Shown: positions 8,924 to 17,601 of the stretch, one piece after another
Layout: every line of letters starts with the position of its first letter
Position numbering within the stretch: the first letter of the stretch is position 1
NCBI RefSeq assembly: GCF_000519205.1
Contig: NZ_JAFB01000015.1
Location: 196,508 to 260,507 of the forward strand
Source: Amycolatopsis taiwanensis DSM 45107
GTDB lineage: Bacteria; Actinomycetota; Actinomycetes; Mycobacteriales; Pseudonocardiaceae
Reading direction: 5' to 3'
Length of the DNA: 64,000 nt
The notes under the pieces: generated by a model
Told to the model about the DNA's origin: nothing
Databases searched by the model: none
What the model saw: only the letters and a program-made list of their open reading frames with translations
Translations under genes and position numbers: made by a program

Positions 8924-9870
8924 GCGGGCACCTCCTCGGCGGGCTTTCCGGTGAGGGCGAGGAAAACCTCGTCCAGGCTGGGCAGGCGCAACGCGAGTTC
9001 GTCCACCGTTATCCCCGCGGCGTCCAGCCTTCGAACCAGTGCGGACAGCAGCACGGGATCGGGTGCGGGCGCGGTGAGCAACCCGATGTCCCGGTCCGCC
9101 GCCGGCTCGACCCCGGTCAGCTCGGCGAGAATCCGGGCCACCGCGTCGACATCGGCCGGCGAGGTCGGCCGCACCTGCACGGTCTGCCCGCCGACTCGTC
9201 GCTTGAGCTCGTCCGCGCGCCCTTCGGCGACCACGCGGCCGTGGTCGATCACCGTGATCCGGTCGGCGAGCTGGTCGGCTTCGTCGAGGTACTGCGTGGT
9301 GAGCAGCACGGTCGAGCCGTCCGCGACCAGCCCGCGCACCACGTTCCAGACCTCGATGCGCGCGTGCGGGTCCAACCCGGTGGTCGGCTCGTCCAGGTAC
9401 AGCACCTGCGGACGGCCGACCAGGCTCGCCGCCAGGTCCAGCCGACGGCGCATACCGCCGGAGTAGGTCTTCGCCGCGCGGCCCGCCGGCTCGGAGAGCT
9501 CGAACCGCGCCAGCAACTCGTCCGCGCGTGCCCGTGCGCCGGCCCGGGACAACCCGAGCAGCCGCCCGATGAGCACCAGGTTTTCCGTGCCGGACAGGTC
9601 CTCGTCCACCGAGGCGTACTGCCCGGTGAGCCCGATGGCCGCGCGCACCTGCACGGGATCGCGCGCCACGTCGTATCCGGCGATGGTGGCGCGCCCGGCG
9701 TCCGGTCGCAGCAGAGTGGCCAGTATCCGCACCATCGTTGTCTTGCCGGCCCCGTTCGGGCCCAGCACACCGACCACCTTGCCGGTCGGCACCTCGAGGT
9801 CGACCCCGTTCAACGCGACGGTCTCCCCGAACCGCTTCACCAGGCCCTCGGCCTGGATAGCCAGCGACAT
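8920..9870 (-). CDS. ABC exporter ATP-binding protein (DrrA-like)
   Basis: A 316-residue ATPase with Walker A GPNGAGKT, signature YSGGMRRRLDLA, Walker B VLYLDEPTTGLDP, and the extra C-terminal domain (TLDELALRLPSLDEVFLALTG) typical of daunorubicin-resistance-type subunits. I start it at the ATG at 9870, which has GAGGAGG a few bases upstream and begins the conserved segment MSLAIQAEGLVKRFG; the frame stays open further upstream but without family similarity. It forms a two-gene operon with the permease. Confidence 0.9.
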   Translation of the reverse strand: MSLAIQAEGLVKRFGETVALNGVDLEVPTGKVVGVLGPNGAGKTTMVRILATLLRPDAGRATIAGYDVARDPVQVRAAIGLTGQYASVDEDLSGTENLVLIGRLLGLSRAGARARADELLARFELSEPAGRAAKTYSGGMRRRLDLAASLVGRPQVLYLDEPTTGLDPHARIEVWNVVRGLVADGSTVLLTTQYLDEADQLADRITVIDHGRVVAEGRADELKRRVGGQTVQVRPTSPADVDAVARILAELTGVEPAADRDIGLLTAPAPDPVLLSALVRRLDAAGITVDELALRLPSLDEVFLALTGKPAEEVPA

Positions 9871-10067
9871 CTCGTCCTCCTCGTAGTCGCGTGAGGTCGA
9901 AGATGCTCCTCGCGGCTGGCAGATCGCTGCCAGCGCACGCACAGCGGCCTGTGCCGTGATCTCAGTGCTTGTTCGGGCCCGGAGGGCGGGTAGCGAGGAC
10001 TTGCCTTTACCAGGGACCCGGCGGCTCCGGGACAAGCTCTCAGTGAGCCTCGGGTAAGAGTGATCGC

Positions 10068-11045
10068 GTGACAGTAAGCAAGACCGACGCCCCTACTCGC
10101 AGCGCACAAACAAGCGGCAAGCACACTGTGCGCATGCTTGTGTTCACAGTGTTGGCCGTGCTGTTCCTGGCGCTGGCCGCGTTGCGGCTCTTCGGAGTCG
10201 ATGGCAACCGCTACACGGCGGCGTTGCTGGCGCTCACGCCGTACTGGACGGCCTGTGGGATGGTGCTCGGCATCGTGGCGCTGGCCACGCGGCACTGGTG
10301 GATCGGCGCCGGAACGGTGGCGGTCGCGGTGGCGCTGGTGGCCGCCCTGCTGCCCAGAATGGTGCCCGCGACCGAGCAGCCACCGGCGGCCGGCCGGCAG
10401 TTGCGGATCATGTCGTCGAATCTTTACCTGGGGCGCGCCGACGCGAAGGCGATCGTCGACCTGGCGCGGGAGCATCGGGTCGACGTGCTCAACCTGCTGG
10501 AGCTGACGCCACGGGAGGCCGGTGAGCTGGAGCGGGCGGGCCTGTTCGACCTGCTGCCCTACCGGGTGTTCCAGCCGGTGTCCAATGGCGTGGGGTCGGG
10601 CATCGCGTCCCGTTATCCGCTCACCGAGCTGAACCTGACCGGACCGTCCATGCTTCGCCAGCCCAGCGCGCGGGTCGACCTCGGCGGGGTGGCGATCGAG
10701 GTCGTCGCCGTGCACGTGCTTCCCCCGACCACCTCGGCAGGAACCTGGAAGAGCGAGATCGCGGGGCTGCCAAGGCCCGGCGAGCCGGTGCGGATCCTCG
10801 CCGGCGACTTCAACGCCACGCTCGACCACGCGACGTTCCGCGGGTTGCTCGACGCCGGCTACACCGATGCGGCCGACCGCACCGGCTCGGGATTCTCACC
10901 GACCTGGCCGTCACGTGGGTTCCTGCCACCGGTGACCATCGATCACATTCTGGTCGATGCGCGGGTGACGGTGAACGCGTACCGCGTTTTGGAGGTGCCG
11001 GACTCCGACCACCACGCCGTCTACGCCGAACTCACTCTTCCTTGA
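10068..11045 (+). CDS. Endonuclease/exonuclease/phosphatase (EEP) family membrane protein
   Basis: A 325-residue protein with three hydrophobic helices in residues 20-105 followed by an EEP catalytic domain: MSSNLYLGRAD (first metal-site region), AGDFNATLDHATF (catalytic Asp-Asn) and SDHHAVYAEL (final Asp-His). Members hydrolyse phosphodiesters in lipids or nucleic acids; the membrane tether with the domain probably outside suggests a surface or lipid substrate. The start is a GTG without a clear ribosome site. Its last 14 bp overlap the convergent Sir2 gene. Confidence 0.85.
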   Translation: MTVSKTDAPTRSAQTSGKHTVRMLVFTVLAVLFLALAALRLFGVDGNRYTAALLALTPYWTACGMVLGIVALATRHWWIGAGTVAVAVALVAALLPRMVPATEQPPAAGRQLRIMSSNLYLGRADAKAIVDLAREHRVDVLNLLELTPREAGELERAGLFDLLPYRVFQPVSNGVGSGIASRYPLTELNLTGPSMLRQPSARVDLGGVAIEVVAVHVLPPTTSAGTWKSEIAGLPRPGEPVRILAGDFNATLDHATFRGLLDAGYTDAADRTGSGFSPTWPSRGFLPPVTIDHILVDARVTVNAYRVLEVPDSDHHAVYAELTLP

Positions 11046-11850
11046 GTCGCGCGTCGAGCGCGGTGAGGGTTTCCAGGGCGCCGTAGGGCAGCGAAATCCC
11101 GCGACCGTGCCGGATTTCCGGGTCGCGCGGGTTGATCCGGACGAGCCAGCCGGTGGCCGCGCTGGCGAGTTCGGCGTAACGACGCACCGTGGGCACCGCC
11201 TTGCCGGCGCCGATCTCGATGACGACCGGGCGCGAGTGTTTCCGCCGCCACTCGGTCAGCTCGCGCAGCTGACCGTCACTGCGGTGGGAGACCCAGTCGA
11301 AGTCGCCGAACATCAGGATGTTGGGCCGGGCGAGGGCACCGCAGTGCGGGCACTCCGGCAGCGGCGGCTTCGCGCGCATGTCGTCGTCGAGGGCCAGCCC
11401 CACTTCGTCCGAGGGCCAGATGTCCGGGCCGCACGGTTTCACGCACTGCAGGTGGTGGATCGAGCCGTGTACCTCGGCGACGAGCGGGAAACCGGCCTTG
11501 GTGAAGTGACCGTCCACGTTCGAGGTGAGCACGGCCAACGGCCGGCGGGCTCCCCACTTCAGCAGGATTTCGAACCCTTCGTGCGGCTCGGCCGCCCGGT
11601 AGAGGTCGAGCCGGTGGCCGTAGAAGCCCCAGGCCAGTTCCGGGTCCTCGGCGAAATGTTGTGGGTCGGCCACCTCGGCGAAGCTCAGCCCGAGCCGCGC
11701 GTAAGGCGGGTAGTTCCGCCAGAACCCCTCGTTTCCGCGGAAGTCCGGCAACCCGGAGTCCACGCCCATCCCGGCGCCCGCGCACACCAGCACCGCGTCC
11801 GCGCTCCGGATCAGCTCGGCCGCCTGAGTCAGCGGATCGCTACCGGACAC
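11032..11850 (-). CDS. Sir2-family NAD-dependent protein deacylase
   Basis: A 272-residue sirtuin. It shows the NAD motif CAGAGMGVDSGLPDFRG, the TSNVDGH segment, the catalytic His in EVHGSIHHLQC, and a four-cysteine zinc site (C..PC and ECPHC). These enzymes remove acyl groups from lysines using NAD. I chose the GTG at 11850: it overlaps the end of mhuD by 11 bp, which fits coupled translation, and starts right before the first helix. The open frame continues upstream only through mhuD in another frame. Confidence 0.85.
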   Translation of the reverse strand: MSGSDPLTQAAELIRSADAVLVCAGAGMGVDSGLPDFRGNEGFWRNYPPYARLGLSFAEVADPQHFAEDPELAWGFYGHRLDLYRAAEPHEGFEILLKWGARRPLAVLTSNVDGHFTKAGFPLVAEVHGSIHHLQCVKPCGPDIWPSDEVGLALDDDMRAKPPLPECPHCGALARPNILMFGDFDWVSHRSDGQLRELTEWRRKHSRPVVIEIGAGKAVPTVRRYAELASAATGWLVRINPRDPEIRHGRGISLPYGALETLTALDARLKEE

Positions 11851-12145
11851 TGTCCAGCGGAACGACCTCGAATTCCAGCAGGCTTGCCCCGCTGGCCACC
11901 GGTTTCGCCCGCTCCCCGGCGTGGGCGTCCTTGGCCGGCCCGCTCGCCCATGCCTGGAAGGCCTCTTCGGACTCCCACTTGGTGTAGACGAAATAGCGGG
12001 TCTCCCCGGCAACTGGGCGCAGCAGCTCGAAACCGAGGAAGCCGGGCTGAGAGTCCACCGCGTGCAGCCGGTTGGCGAAGCGCTTTTCCAACTCCGGGCC
12101 GGCGCCTTCGGGCACCTCGATAGCGTTGATCTTCACCACTGCCAT
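11840..12145 (-). CDS. mhuD: Haem-degrading monooxygenase MhuD
   Basis: A 101-residue ferredoxin-fold monooxygenase. It follows M. tuberculosis MhuD closely (VVKINAIEVP, GFLGFELLRPV, SLLEFEVV), and the three key haem-site residues are in the same positions: Asn7, Trp66 and His75. MhuD-type enzymes open haem with a non-CO product pattern and release iron in the cytoplasm. The sirtuin gene overlaps its stop. No clear iron-regulator box is visible in the 110 bp upstream. Confidence 0.92.
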   Translation of the reverse strand: MAVVKINAIEVPEGAGPELEKRFANRLHAVDSQPGFLGFELLRPVAGETRYFVYTKWESEEAFQAWASGPAKDAHAGERAKPVASGASLLEFEVVPLDSVR

Positions 12146-12214
12146 GTGACCAGCCTACTCACTAATTGTTATTCAAGACACGCGGTCGGCGAACGCAGCT
12201 ACAAAGCCTACTCA

Positions 12215-12234
12215 CCTCAGCGTTACAGCTGAGG
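12215..12234. promoter_or_regulatory. Palindrome between mhuD and the divergent hydrolase
   Basis: CCTCAGC (12215-12221) and GCTGAGG (12228-12234) form a perfect 7-bp inverted repeat around GTTACA, 22 bp before the hydrolase start. It may be an operator for a dimeric regulator or a 5-prime-UTR hairpin; the sequence does not decide. Confidence 0.4.
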
Positions 12235-12256
12235 CCAACCGAGGTTCAATGAACCC

Positions 12257-12997
12257 GTGATGGTCGACTTCGGCGGGCAAGGGCAGCCGATCGTGTTGCT
12301 GCACGGCTTGATGGGCCGTGCGCGTACCTGGTGGAGCGTCGCCCAGTGGCTCACCCGCCACGGCAAGGTGCTCGGTTTCGACGCGCGCGGGCACGGGCGA
12401 GGACCCCGCGGCGGCCCGTGGACGACCGAACGGTTCGTCGCCGACGCGGCGGAACTGGTGCGCCCGCTGGGCGAACCGGCCGTGCTGATCGGACATTCGA
12501 TGGGCGGCCTGCACGCGTTGGCACTGGCCGCGACGCATCCGGAACTCGTCCGCGCGGTCGTGGTGGAGGACATGGCGCCGGACCAGCGGGGCCGGACGGT
12601 GGACGCGTGGCGCGGGTACTTCGAGTCCTGGCCGGTGCCGTTCCAGTCGCTGGCGCACGTGCGGGAATTCTTTGGTGACACCGGAAACTACTTCGCGGAG
12701 TGTGTCGTCGAGCGTGCCGACGGCTACCACCTCATGGCCGATCTCGAAGATCTGTACGAGATCGCCGGGGAATGGGGACGCCGCGCCTACTGGTCCTTTG
12801 TGGACCGTATCGCGTGCCCGCTGCTGGTGATCGAGGCCGAGCACACCGCGATGCCACCGGGCCAGCAGGCGGAGCTGGCCGCGCGCGTACCCGGTGGCCG
12901 GCACCTCATCGTCACGGGCGCCGGGCACGTCGTGCACGACACCGCGCCGGACGAGTACCGCACCGCCGTCGAGGAATTCCTGGCCGAAGCACTGTAA
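12257..12997 (+). CDS. Alpha/beta hydrolase (Rv3591c-like)
   Basis: A 246-residue hydrolase with the oxyanion motif LLHGLMGRARTWW, nucleophile elbow GHSMGG, an Asp in VIEAEH and a His in GAGHVVHDT: a complete Ser-His-Asp triad. In mycobacteria an equivalent gene lies between mutY and mhuD, as here, which supports a conserved but uncharacterised role. The start is GTG-ATG at 12257; either codon could be used. It converges on mutY. Confidence 0.88.
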   Translation: MMVDFGGQGQPIVLLHGLMGRARTWWSVAQWLTRHGKVLGFDARGHGRGPRGGPWTTERFVADAAELVRPLGEPAVLIGHSMGGLHALALAATHPELVRAVVVEDMAPDQRGRTVDAWRGYFESWPVPFQSLAHVREFFGDTGNYFAECVVERADGYHLMADLEDLYEIAGEWGRRAYWSFVDRIACPLLVIEAEHTAMPPGQQAELAARVPGGRHLIVTGAGHVVHDTAPDEYRTAVEEFLAEAL

Positions 12998-13051
12998 ACG
13001 TTGTGGCTTGCGTGGCGGTGCGGGTAGCGGTGCAAGTGCGTGCCTCACCGC

Positions 13052-13068
13052 AAGCGGCTTCGCCGCTT
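13052..13068. terminator. Short bidirectional terminator hairpin
   Basis: AAGCGG (13052-13057) pairs with CCGCTT (13063-13068) around a CTTCG loop, between the convergent hydrolase and mutY and overlapping the mutY stop. Confidence 0.5.
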
Positions 13069-13963
13069 ATGAAACACCTTGTCCTGTTTCGCCGGGGAGG
13101 GCGAAGCGGCCGTCCGGTGCCTGCTCGACCAGCCCGTCCACCAGGAGCGAGTCGAGGCAACGGTCACGCTGGCCGGCGTCGGGCCAGACCACGTCGAGGC
13201 TTTCCTTCCACACGGGTCCCTCGCTGCCACGCAGCACGTCCAGCAGGAGGCCACGAACCTGCCGGTCCGTACCCGCGAACTTCTGCACTGCCTTGGCCGG
13301 ACCCGCGTAGGCCGGGCGGCCCGCTCGTTGCCACGCGCACCTCTCGTGCACGGGGCAGTCGGCGCAGCGCGGCGAACGCGCGGTGCAGACCAACGCGCCG
13401 AGTTCCATCAGCGCCGCGGAGAACCGGGCCGCCCGGCCCTGGCCGACAGGCAGCAGCGCCGCCACATCGGCCATGTCCCGCGTGTTCGACGCCGGACCCG
13501 CGTCCCCGGCCCCGTGCACCGCGCGAGCCACGACACGGCGGACGTTGGTGTCCACGACCGGAGCCCGCTTGCCGTACGCGAAGGCGGCGACGGCGCGCGC
13601 GGTGTACGCGCCGATGCCCGGCAACGCGAGCAGTACGTCCACATCGGACGGGACGACATCGCCGTGTTCGGCGGCGATGGCCGTAGCGGCTTCGTGCAGG
13701 CGCAGCGCCCGGCGCGGGTAGCCCAGCTTGCCCCAGGCCCGCAGCACCTCGCCCTGACTGGCCGCGGCGAGCGCCGAGGGCGCCGGCCAGCGTGCCATCC
13801 ACTCGTGCCAGACGGGCTCCACGCGTGCGACCGGCGTCTGCTGCAGCATGATCTCGCTGACCAGCACACCCCACGGAGTGCACTCCGCGTGCCGCCATGG
13901 CAGGTCACGCCCGCAATCGTCGAACCAGTCGATCAGAGTCTCGGCGTCGATGGACACCGCCAC
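13067..13963 (-). CDS. mutY: A/G-specific adenine glycosylase MutY
   Basis: A 298-residue base-excision repair glycosylase that removes adenine opposite 8-oxoguanine. It has the HhH motif LPGIGAYTARAV, the following catalytic Asp in VVDTNVRR, the early motif SEIMLQQTPVARV with the catalytic Glu, and the [4Fe-4S] ligands C-X6-C-X2-C-X5-C (CTARSPRCADCPVHERC). The C-terminal recognition domain is the short actinobacterial form. It begins with ATG at 13963; the carbonic anhydrase gene lies upstream on the same strand. Confidence 0.95.
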   Translation of the reverse strand: MAVSIDAETLIDWFDDCGRDLPWRHAECTPWGVLVSEIMLQQTPVARVEPVWHEWMARWPAPSALAAASQGEVLRAWGKLGYPRRALRLHEAATAIAAEHGDVVPSDVDVLLALPGIGAYTARAVAAFAYGKRAPVVDTNVRRVVARAVHGAGDAGPASNTRDMADVAALLPVGQGRAARFSAALMELGALVCTARSPRCADCPVHERCAWQRAGRPAYAGPAKAVQKFAGTDRQVRGLLLDVLRGSEGPVWKESLDVVWPDAGQRDRCLDSLLVDGLVEQAPDGRFALPGETGQGVS

Positions 13964-14030
13964 AGATTAGGAGCTGCCGTACGGACCGCGTGCGTCGAGG
14001 GTGGTGCTGGGCCGCTTCGAAACAGTCTTG

Positions 14031-14522
14031 TCACAGCACTTCGGTTAGTTCACCGGTTTGCACGTGGTAGACGAACCCGCGCACCTTGTCGGTGTGCAAC
14101 AGGAAGTCACTGCGCTTCACCCGTTGCATCGACCGCCGCACGCTGTCGGAGACCTCGCGGAACGCCTCCACCGCCCAGGTGGGCCGCAGGCCCGTCGCGG
14201 CCTCAAGTTCGTCCTTGAAGTCGTCCTCGGTGACCAGTGACAGGCCGCAGTTGGTGTGCTGGACGATCATCACCTCGCGCGTGCCGAGCTTGCGCTGACT
14301 CAACGCGAGTGAGCGGATCACATCGTCGGTGACGACACCACCGGCGTTGCGCAGGATGTGCGCCTCGCCCTGGATGAGCCCGAAGATCTCGAACACCCTG
14401 ATCCGGGCGTCCATGCACGTGAGGATGCTGACGTGCAGGGAAGGGTTGGGAGACGAGCGGTCCCCGGGGAGTCCGGTTTCGGCATCGTGGTAGCGCTTGA
14501 GCAGAACGTCCGTGGCGGTCAT
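14031..14522 (-). CDS. canB: Beta-carbonic anhydrase (CanB-like)
   Basis: A 163-residue beta-class carbonic anhydrase, interconverting CO2 and bicarbonate in the cytoplasm. Zinc ligands and catalytic pair are visible: Cys36, Asp38 and Arg40 (CMDAR), His89 and Cys92 (HTNC). It follows the short mycobacterial Rv3588c type (EAHILRNAGGVVTDDVIRSL). I start at the ATG at 14522 (MTATDVLLKRYHD), the position used in relatives; an upstream in-frame ATG adds nine residues without support. It neighbours mutY as in mycobacteria. Confidence 0.93.
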   Translation of the reverse strand: MTATDVLLKRYHDAETGLPGDRSSPNPSLHVSILTCMDARIRVFEIFGLIQGEAHILRNAGGVVTDDVIRSLALSQRKLGTREVMIVQHTNCGLSLVTEDDFKDELEAATGLRPTWAVEAFREVSDSVRRSMQRVKRSDFLLHTDKVRGFVYHVQTGELTEVL

Positions 14523-14574
14523 AGGTCTATTTGAGCGGGCCGCCATCACTGCCGCAAGGGGTGCGTCGCGCTGG

Positions 14575-15675
14575 TCACGGGCCGAACCAGTGCTCCTCCA
14601 TGGTCCGCGGTGGCGCGGAGGTGTTGCGGATCCGGAGCTCGGTGTTCAGGGTGATCACGCGCGGCGCGCCGTGGTCGGCGGAGGCCAGCAGCAGCTTGCC
14701 CGCCGCGCGGCCCTTTTCCAGCACCGGCTGGTGGACCGTGGTGAGCCCGGCCCGCTCGGCCTCGGCGATTCCGTCGAACCCGGTGACGGTCAGGTCCGCG
14801 GGCACCCGCAGACCGCGTCGCTCGGCCTCGGCCAGCGCGCCGAGAGCCAGGATGTCCGACGTGCAGATCAGCGCGGTGACCTGCGGGTAGGAGTCGAGCA
14901 GTTGCCGGGCGGCGGAGGCACCATCGTCCACGGTGTGGTCGAAGCGCTCGACGACCGGCACCTCTGCCCAGTCCACGCCGACCCTGGCGAACGCCTTGGC
15001 CAGCGCCTCCAACCGGGTGCGCTGCACGTGGAAGTGCGCGTTCTGCTGCCGTTCCACCGGAACGAACCCGTCGTTGCGGTCGCGGGCCAGCCGCATGCAC
15101 AGGACGCCGACCTTCCGGTGACCGAGTCCGACCAGATGGTCGGCCAGTTCGGTGATGGCGGCGGCGTCGTCCGGGCCCACCCGGTCCACGCCCTCGACCC
15201 GCGGCTGGTCGATGACCACGGTCGGGACCGGCCGCGCGAGCACCGCGGCCAGGTGCGGGTCGTCGTCGGGGACCGAATAGACGACGAAACCGTCGACTCC
15301 GGCCCGGTGCACGGCGGCGACGTCGTCCCGGCCGGGACTGGCCGGCACGAGATGTAGCCCGACTCCCGCGCCTTCGCAGGCCAGCGCGAGTCCTTCGAGC
15401 ACGCCGATGGCGGCCGGGTCACGGAAGGCGTAGGAGAGGTTCTCGGTCAGTAGCAGGCCGACCGCGCCCGCCTTGCGGGTGCGCAGTGAGCGTGCGACCG
15501 GGTCGGGACCGGGGTAGCCGAGACGGCGTGCGGTTTCCAGCACACGACGGCGGAGTTCCGGGGACAGTTGGTCCGGGCGGTTGTACGCGTTGGACACGGT
15601 TGTCCTGGACACGCCGAGTTCCGCGGCGAGCGACGCCAACGTCGCCTGTCGCCTCATGCGTATAGGACGACCCAT
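14575..15675 (-). CDS. LacI-family transcriptional regulator (Rv3575c-like)
   Basis: A 366-residue regulator: N-terminal LacI helix-turn-helix with hinge (ATLASLAAELGVSRTTVSNA) and a periplasmic-binding-protein-like effector domain. The stretch DPVARSLRTRKAGAVGLL matches the mycobacterial Rv3575c group closely. I start at ATG 15675; a second ATG at 15657 is possible. A 15-bp palindrome lies 5 bp before the start, consistent with autoregulation. It is divergent from the zinc importer, but the Zur box there suggests the importer answers to zinc rather than to this protein. Its ligand is unknown. Confidence 0.9.
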   Translation of the reverse strand: MGRPIRMRRQATLASLAAELGVSRTTVSNAYNRPDQLSPELRRRVLETARRLGYPGPDPVARSLRTRKAGAVGLLLTENLSYAFRDPAAIGVLEGLALACEGAGVGLHLVPASPGRDDVAAVHRAGVDGFVVYSVPDDDPHLAAVLARPVPTVVIDQPRVEGVDRVGPDDAAAITELADHLVGLGHRKVGVLCMRLARDRNDGFVPVERQQNAHFHVQRTRLEALAKAFARVGVDWAEVPVVERFDHTVDDGASAARQLLDSYPQVTALICTSDILALGALAEAERRGLRVPADLTVTGFDGIAEAERAGLTTVHQPVLEKGRAAGKLLLASADHGAPRVITLNTELRIRNTSAPPRTMEEHWFGP

Positions 15676-15679
15676 ACAG

Positions 15680-15694
15680 GAACCGTAACGGTTC
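15680..15694. promoter_or_regulatory. LacI-type operator candidate
   Basis: GAACCGTAACGGTTC is an interrupted palindrome (GAACCG/CGGTTC arms) immediately upstream of the LacI-family start codon, with the CG-rich symmetric core usual for this family. Likely autoregulatory. Confidence 0.55.
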
Positions 15695-15796
15695 AGAACG
15701 AAATCCAGAAGACCGAGGTCGTACGCCTCGCCGCCACAGCGTGCCCGAGGCGACACGGCAGCGTTCGCGCGTTTCGTCGCCGATGAGGTATGGTGA

Positions 15797-15815
15797 ACTC
15801 GAAAATCATTTCCAA
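15797..15815. promoter_or_regulatory. Zur box
   Basis: The segment GAAAATCATTTCC (15801-15813), flanked by ACTC and AATA, closely matches the actinobacterial zinc-uptake-regulator site (TGAAAATGATTTTCA-like). The arms GAAAT/ATTTC are symmetric around C. It lies about 45 bp before the importer ATG, where bound Zur would repress under zinc sufficiency. Confidence 0.7.
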
Positions 15816-15855
15816 TAAGGCGACAGGGTTCAACTGCCCTGCTCAGGAGTGTCAG

Positions 15856-16752
15856 ATGAGTTTCCGCAAGCCCAGCACACTCGTCCTTGCCTGCGTGACG
15901 GTGTTGTCCCTTGCCCTCACGGCATGTGGCGGTGCTAACACTTCGGGTGCGCCGGGCACCGGAAAGATCGGCGTGGTCACGTCCACGGACGTCTGGGGAA
16001 GCGTGGTTTCCGCGGTCGGCGGGGACCAGGTTTCCGTCACCTCGATCATCCACGACCCGTCGGCCGACCCGCACTCGTACGAGACGACACCCGGCGACGT
16101 CGTCGCGACCGGACAGGCCGAGCTGACCCTCGGCAACGGTGGCGGGTACGACGACTTCTTCACCAAACTCACCGAGCAGGCGCCCAACGCCCGCAAACTG
16201 GTCGCCGTCGACATCGCCGGCACCGGCGAGGACAACGAGCACGTCTGGTACAGCTTCACCGGCGTGAACAAGGTCGCCGACCAGGTTGCGGCGCAACTCG
16301 GCCAACTCAGGCCGGAGGCCGCGCAGACCTTCACCGCCAATGCCAACGCTTTCAAGGAAAAGGTCGACGCGCTGGCCACCAAGGCGGCGGGGATCGGCGC
16401 GAACCATCCGGATGCGAAGGTGCTGATGACCGAACCCGTGCCGCAATACCTGGTGGAGATCGCGAAGCTCACCGACGCCACCCCTGAGGCGTTCTCCCAC
16501 GCGATCGAGAACGAGACCGACGTACCGCCGGCCACGCTCGCGGAAGTGAACCAGTTGATCTCGGGCAAGCAGATTCAGGTCGTGCTGAACAACGAACAGA
16601 CGGTCACTCCGACCACCACACAGGTCGTGAACGAGGCGCGGCAGGCCGGCTTGCCGGTGGTCGGCGTGACCGAGACCCTGCCGGCCGGGGCCGCGGACTA
16701 CCTTTCCTGGATGACCGGTCAGGTCGACGCGCTGGCGGGAGCGGTCGGATGA
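15856..16752 (+). CDS. znuA: Zinc ABC transporter substrate-binding lipoprotein
   Basis: A 298-residue cluster A-I metal-binding lipoprotein. A signal peptide ends in the lipobox LTAC (Cys20). Metal-ligand histidines are visible in DPHSYE, NEHVWYS and FSHAIENETD. There is no long His-rich loop, so it is nearer AztC-type binders than E. coli ZnuA. The ATG at 15856 follows CAGGAG; upstream in-frame residues have no family match. With the Zur box before it, zinc is the likely substrate, though manganese is possible for the fold. Confidence 0.9.
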   Translation: MSFRKPSTLVLACVTVLSLALTACGGANTSGAPGTGKIGVVTSTDVWGSVVSAVGGDQVSVTSIIHDPSADPHSYETTPGDVVATGQAELTLGNGGGYDDFFTKLTEQAPNARKLVAVDIAGTGEDNEHVWYSFTGVNKVADQVAAQLGQLRPEAAQTFTANANAFKEKVDALATKAAGIGANHPDAKVLMTEPVPQYLVEIAKLTDATPEAFSHAIENETDVPPATLAEVNQLISGKQIQVVLNNEQTVTPTTTQVVNEARQAGLPVVGVTETLPAGAADYLSWMTGQVDALAGAVG

Positions 16753-17537
16753 CGAAGCCGGCGGTGGAGATCACTCGCGCGAGCCTCGCCTTCGGCTCCC
16801 GCACCCTGTGGTCCGGGCTCGATCTCGAGGTCTCGCCCGGCGAGTTCGTCGCCATCCTGGGCCCCAACGGATCGGGCAAGACCAGCCTCCTCAAGGTGTT
16901 GCTCGGCCTGCAGCAGCCGTCGGCGGGGACGGTGCGCATCACCAGCGGGCGCCCGCCCGGATACATTCCGCAGCAGCGGGCCATGCAGGAGGCGGTGACC
17001 CTGCGCGGGGTCGACCTCGTGGGGCTCGGGCTCGACGGCCACCGCTGGGGCTTCGGTCTCGGCGGGCTGCGCGAGCGCCGACGGCGCGTGGCCGAGGCGA
17101 TCGATGCGGTCGGTGCCCAGGCATATGCCGCATCGCCGGTGGGCAAGCTTTCCGGCGGCGAGCAGCAGCGCTTGCGGGTCGCGCAGGCGCTCGTCGGCGA
17201 ACCCGACGTGCTGCTGTGCGACGAACCGTTGCTCTCCCTCGACATCGCACACCAGCGGGCGGTCAGCGAGCTGATCGACCGGCGCCGCCGCGAAGCGGGC
17301 ACCGCGGTGTTGTTCGTGACGCACGAAATCAACCCGATCCTGCCCTATGTGGACCGCGTGCTGTACCTCGTCGACGGCCGGTTCCGGATCGGCGCACCGG
17401 ACGAGGTCATGACGTCTGAGACGCTGTCCGAGCTGTTCCGGACGAAGGTCGACGTGTTCCGGGTCGGCGGCCAGATCCACGTCGCCGGCACGCAGATCGC
17501 GCTCTGCGAAGACGAGCCCCACCACGCCGCATCATGA
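16749..17537 (+). CDS. znuC: Zinc ABC transporter ATP-binding protein
   Basis: A 262-residue ATPase: Walker A GPNGSGKT, signature LSGGEQQRLRVAQAL, Walker B VLLCDEPLLSLD, switch His in VTHEINP. Its ATG overlaps the stop of the binding-protein gene (ATGA), showing coupled translation. Together with the flanking genes it makes a complete three-gene zinc importer under the upstream Zur box. Confidence 0.92.
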   Translation: MTKPAVEITRASLAFGSRTLWSGLDLEVSPGEFVAILGPNGSGKTSLLKVLLGLQQPSAGTVRITSGRPPGYIPQQRAMQEAVTLRGVDLVGLGLDGHRWGFGLGGLRERRRRVAEAIDAVGAQAYAASPVGKLSGGEQQRLRVAQALVGEPDVLLCDEPLLSLDIAHQRAVSELIDRRRREAGTAVLFVTHEINPILPYVDRVLYLVDGRFRIGAPDEVMTSETLSELFRTKVDVFRVGGQIHVAGTQIALCEDEPHHAAS

Positions 17538-17601
17538 ACAGAAACTGTTGTGAGGCGGTTTGCGTGTCAAGTTCCAACACATTCTCGCCAAGGTGACGAA
17601 A

